Origin: Cohnella algarum
GTDB lineage: Bacteria > Bacillota > Bacilli > Paenibacillales > Paenibacillaceae
Length of the DNA stretch: 64,000 nt
NCBI RefSeq assembly: GCF_016937515.1
Contig: NZ_JAFHKM010000002.1
Location: 4,273,001 to 4,337,000, forward strand
Direction: 5' to 3'
The position numbers and the translations under genes are program-made. The notes beneath the pieces are model-generated. The model was not told the origin of the DNA. It did not search any database and was given only the letters and a program-made list of their open reading frames with translations. Positions 63,506-64,000 of the stretch are shown here, in pieces. How positions within the stretch are numbered: the first letter of the stretch is position 1; each line of letters starts with the position of its first letter.

Positions 63506-64000
63506 ATGAAACGGAATCGATCTCGACCGCCTATTGCCGATAAATTCCGGGAACAGCTCCTTCGGAGCGGCCGCGAAGGGCGGACCGCGGACGGAGAGAC
63601 CGTCGTTTGCCTGACGTTTTGCGACTATATGCGGCTTTGCCTGTACGACCCCCATTACGGCTATTATCGAAGCGGCCCCGCGCGCGTCGGAAGGGAGGGC
63701 GACTTTTACACGAGCCCGTTCGTCGGCGATGCGATGGGCAGGCAGCTCGCGAGCTCGCTTCGAAAGCTGGCCGACGAGCATTTCGGCGCCGGCATCGTAA
63801 ACGTTGTCGATTGGGGAGGGGGAACGGGAAGGCTGGTCCGCCAGCTGGCCGAGGCCTGGTCGGACGAAGCCGGCGGCGGAAGGTTTCGGCTGTTCGTCGC
63901 GGAGGATCACCCCGCGCACCGGCGGGAAGCGGAGAGGACGCTTTGCGGCGACCGTGCGCGGCCGATGGCGACCGTGATGGACAGCGCCCAGGCGGAAAGC
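63506..64000 (+). CDS. MidA-type SAM-dependent methyltransferase, 3' end outside window
   Basis: Partial gene, 165 codons visible with no stop. The N-terminal YMRLCLYDPHYGYYRSGP and VGREGDFYTSPFVGDAMG are hallmarks of the COG1565/MidA (NDUFAF7-like) family. The SAM-binding loop is VVDWGGGTGRLVRQLAEAW. Bacterial members act as putative protein arginine methyltransferases, substrate unknown. ATG 63506 follows AAAGGAG. Confidence 0.85.
   Translation, partial: MKRNRSRPPIADKFREQLLRSGREGRTADGETVVCLTFCDYMRLCLYDPHYGYYRSGPARVGREGDFYTSPFVGDAMGRQLASSLRKLADEHFGAGIVNVVDWGGGTGRLVRQLAEAWSDEAGGGRFRLFVAEDHPAHRREAERTLCGDRARPMATVMDSAQAES

Overview
The window is a GC-rich chromosomal segment from a spore-forming Firmicute. 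The sporulation genes yqfC, yqfD and a YlaJ-type lipoprotein, a Bacillus-type RNase P RNA and a glycine T-box leader all point that way. Gene order closely follows the Bacillus subtilis yqeY-yqfO region, while the GC content and several gene types fit Paenibacillaceae, for example Cohnella or Paenibacillus. The genus is inference; no 16S gene or marker search was available.

Layout. 1-8952: the end of an RlmI-type rRNA methyltransferase, a small unknown gene, and the recombination nuclease pair addB-addA. 9035-14161: a membrane-anchored unknown protein, a HIT hydrolase, rpsU-yqeY, and the membrane-microdomain genes yqeZ (NfeD) and floA. 14452-16329: a heparinase II/III-like gene that interrupts the usual floA-yqfC neighbourhood, followed by a cluster of short palindromic repeats. 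16939-25250: the conserved cluster yqfC-yqfD-phoH-pgpH-ybeY-dgkA-cdd-era-yqzL-recO. 25247-31970: T-box controlled glyQ-glyS, then yqfL, yqxD and dnaG. 32001-35941: rpoD (sigA), a membrane protein, trmK and a Nif3-family gene. 36007-36423: rnpB, followed by a 4 x 52-bp tandem repeat.

The accessory part is 36916-45223. A BdbC-type thiol oxidoreductase and its likely partner BdbD are separated by about 7 kb of mobile and decayed DNA. This holds a four-gene Mu/Tn552-type transposon (zinc-ribbon DUF6431, DDE transposase, ExeA-like AAA ATPase, DUF5348) with candidate terminal inverted repeats. It also holds AT-rich gene remnants and broken ISL3-type and IS4-type transposases joined to each other. 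After this come a secreted subtilase, ypuI, a DUF1540 protein, a lytic transglycosylase, a cysteine desulfurase-thiI pair, two divergent TerC proteins, the typA/bipA-ylaH-LCP region, ylaJ, a PIN-PhoH protein, a solute-binding-like protein, a coiled-coil protein and the start of a MidA-type methyltransferase.

Three otherwise intact chromosomal genes (rlmI, dnaG, subtilase) each carry one apparent single-base deletion in or next to a short G or C run. Because dnaG is essential, base-calling or assembly error is the simplest reading. The ISL3 and IS4 genes contain both insertions and deletions, and the IS4 gene also has an in-frame stop, which looks like genuine decay.
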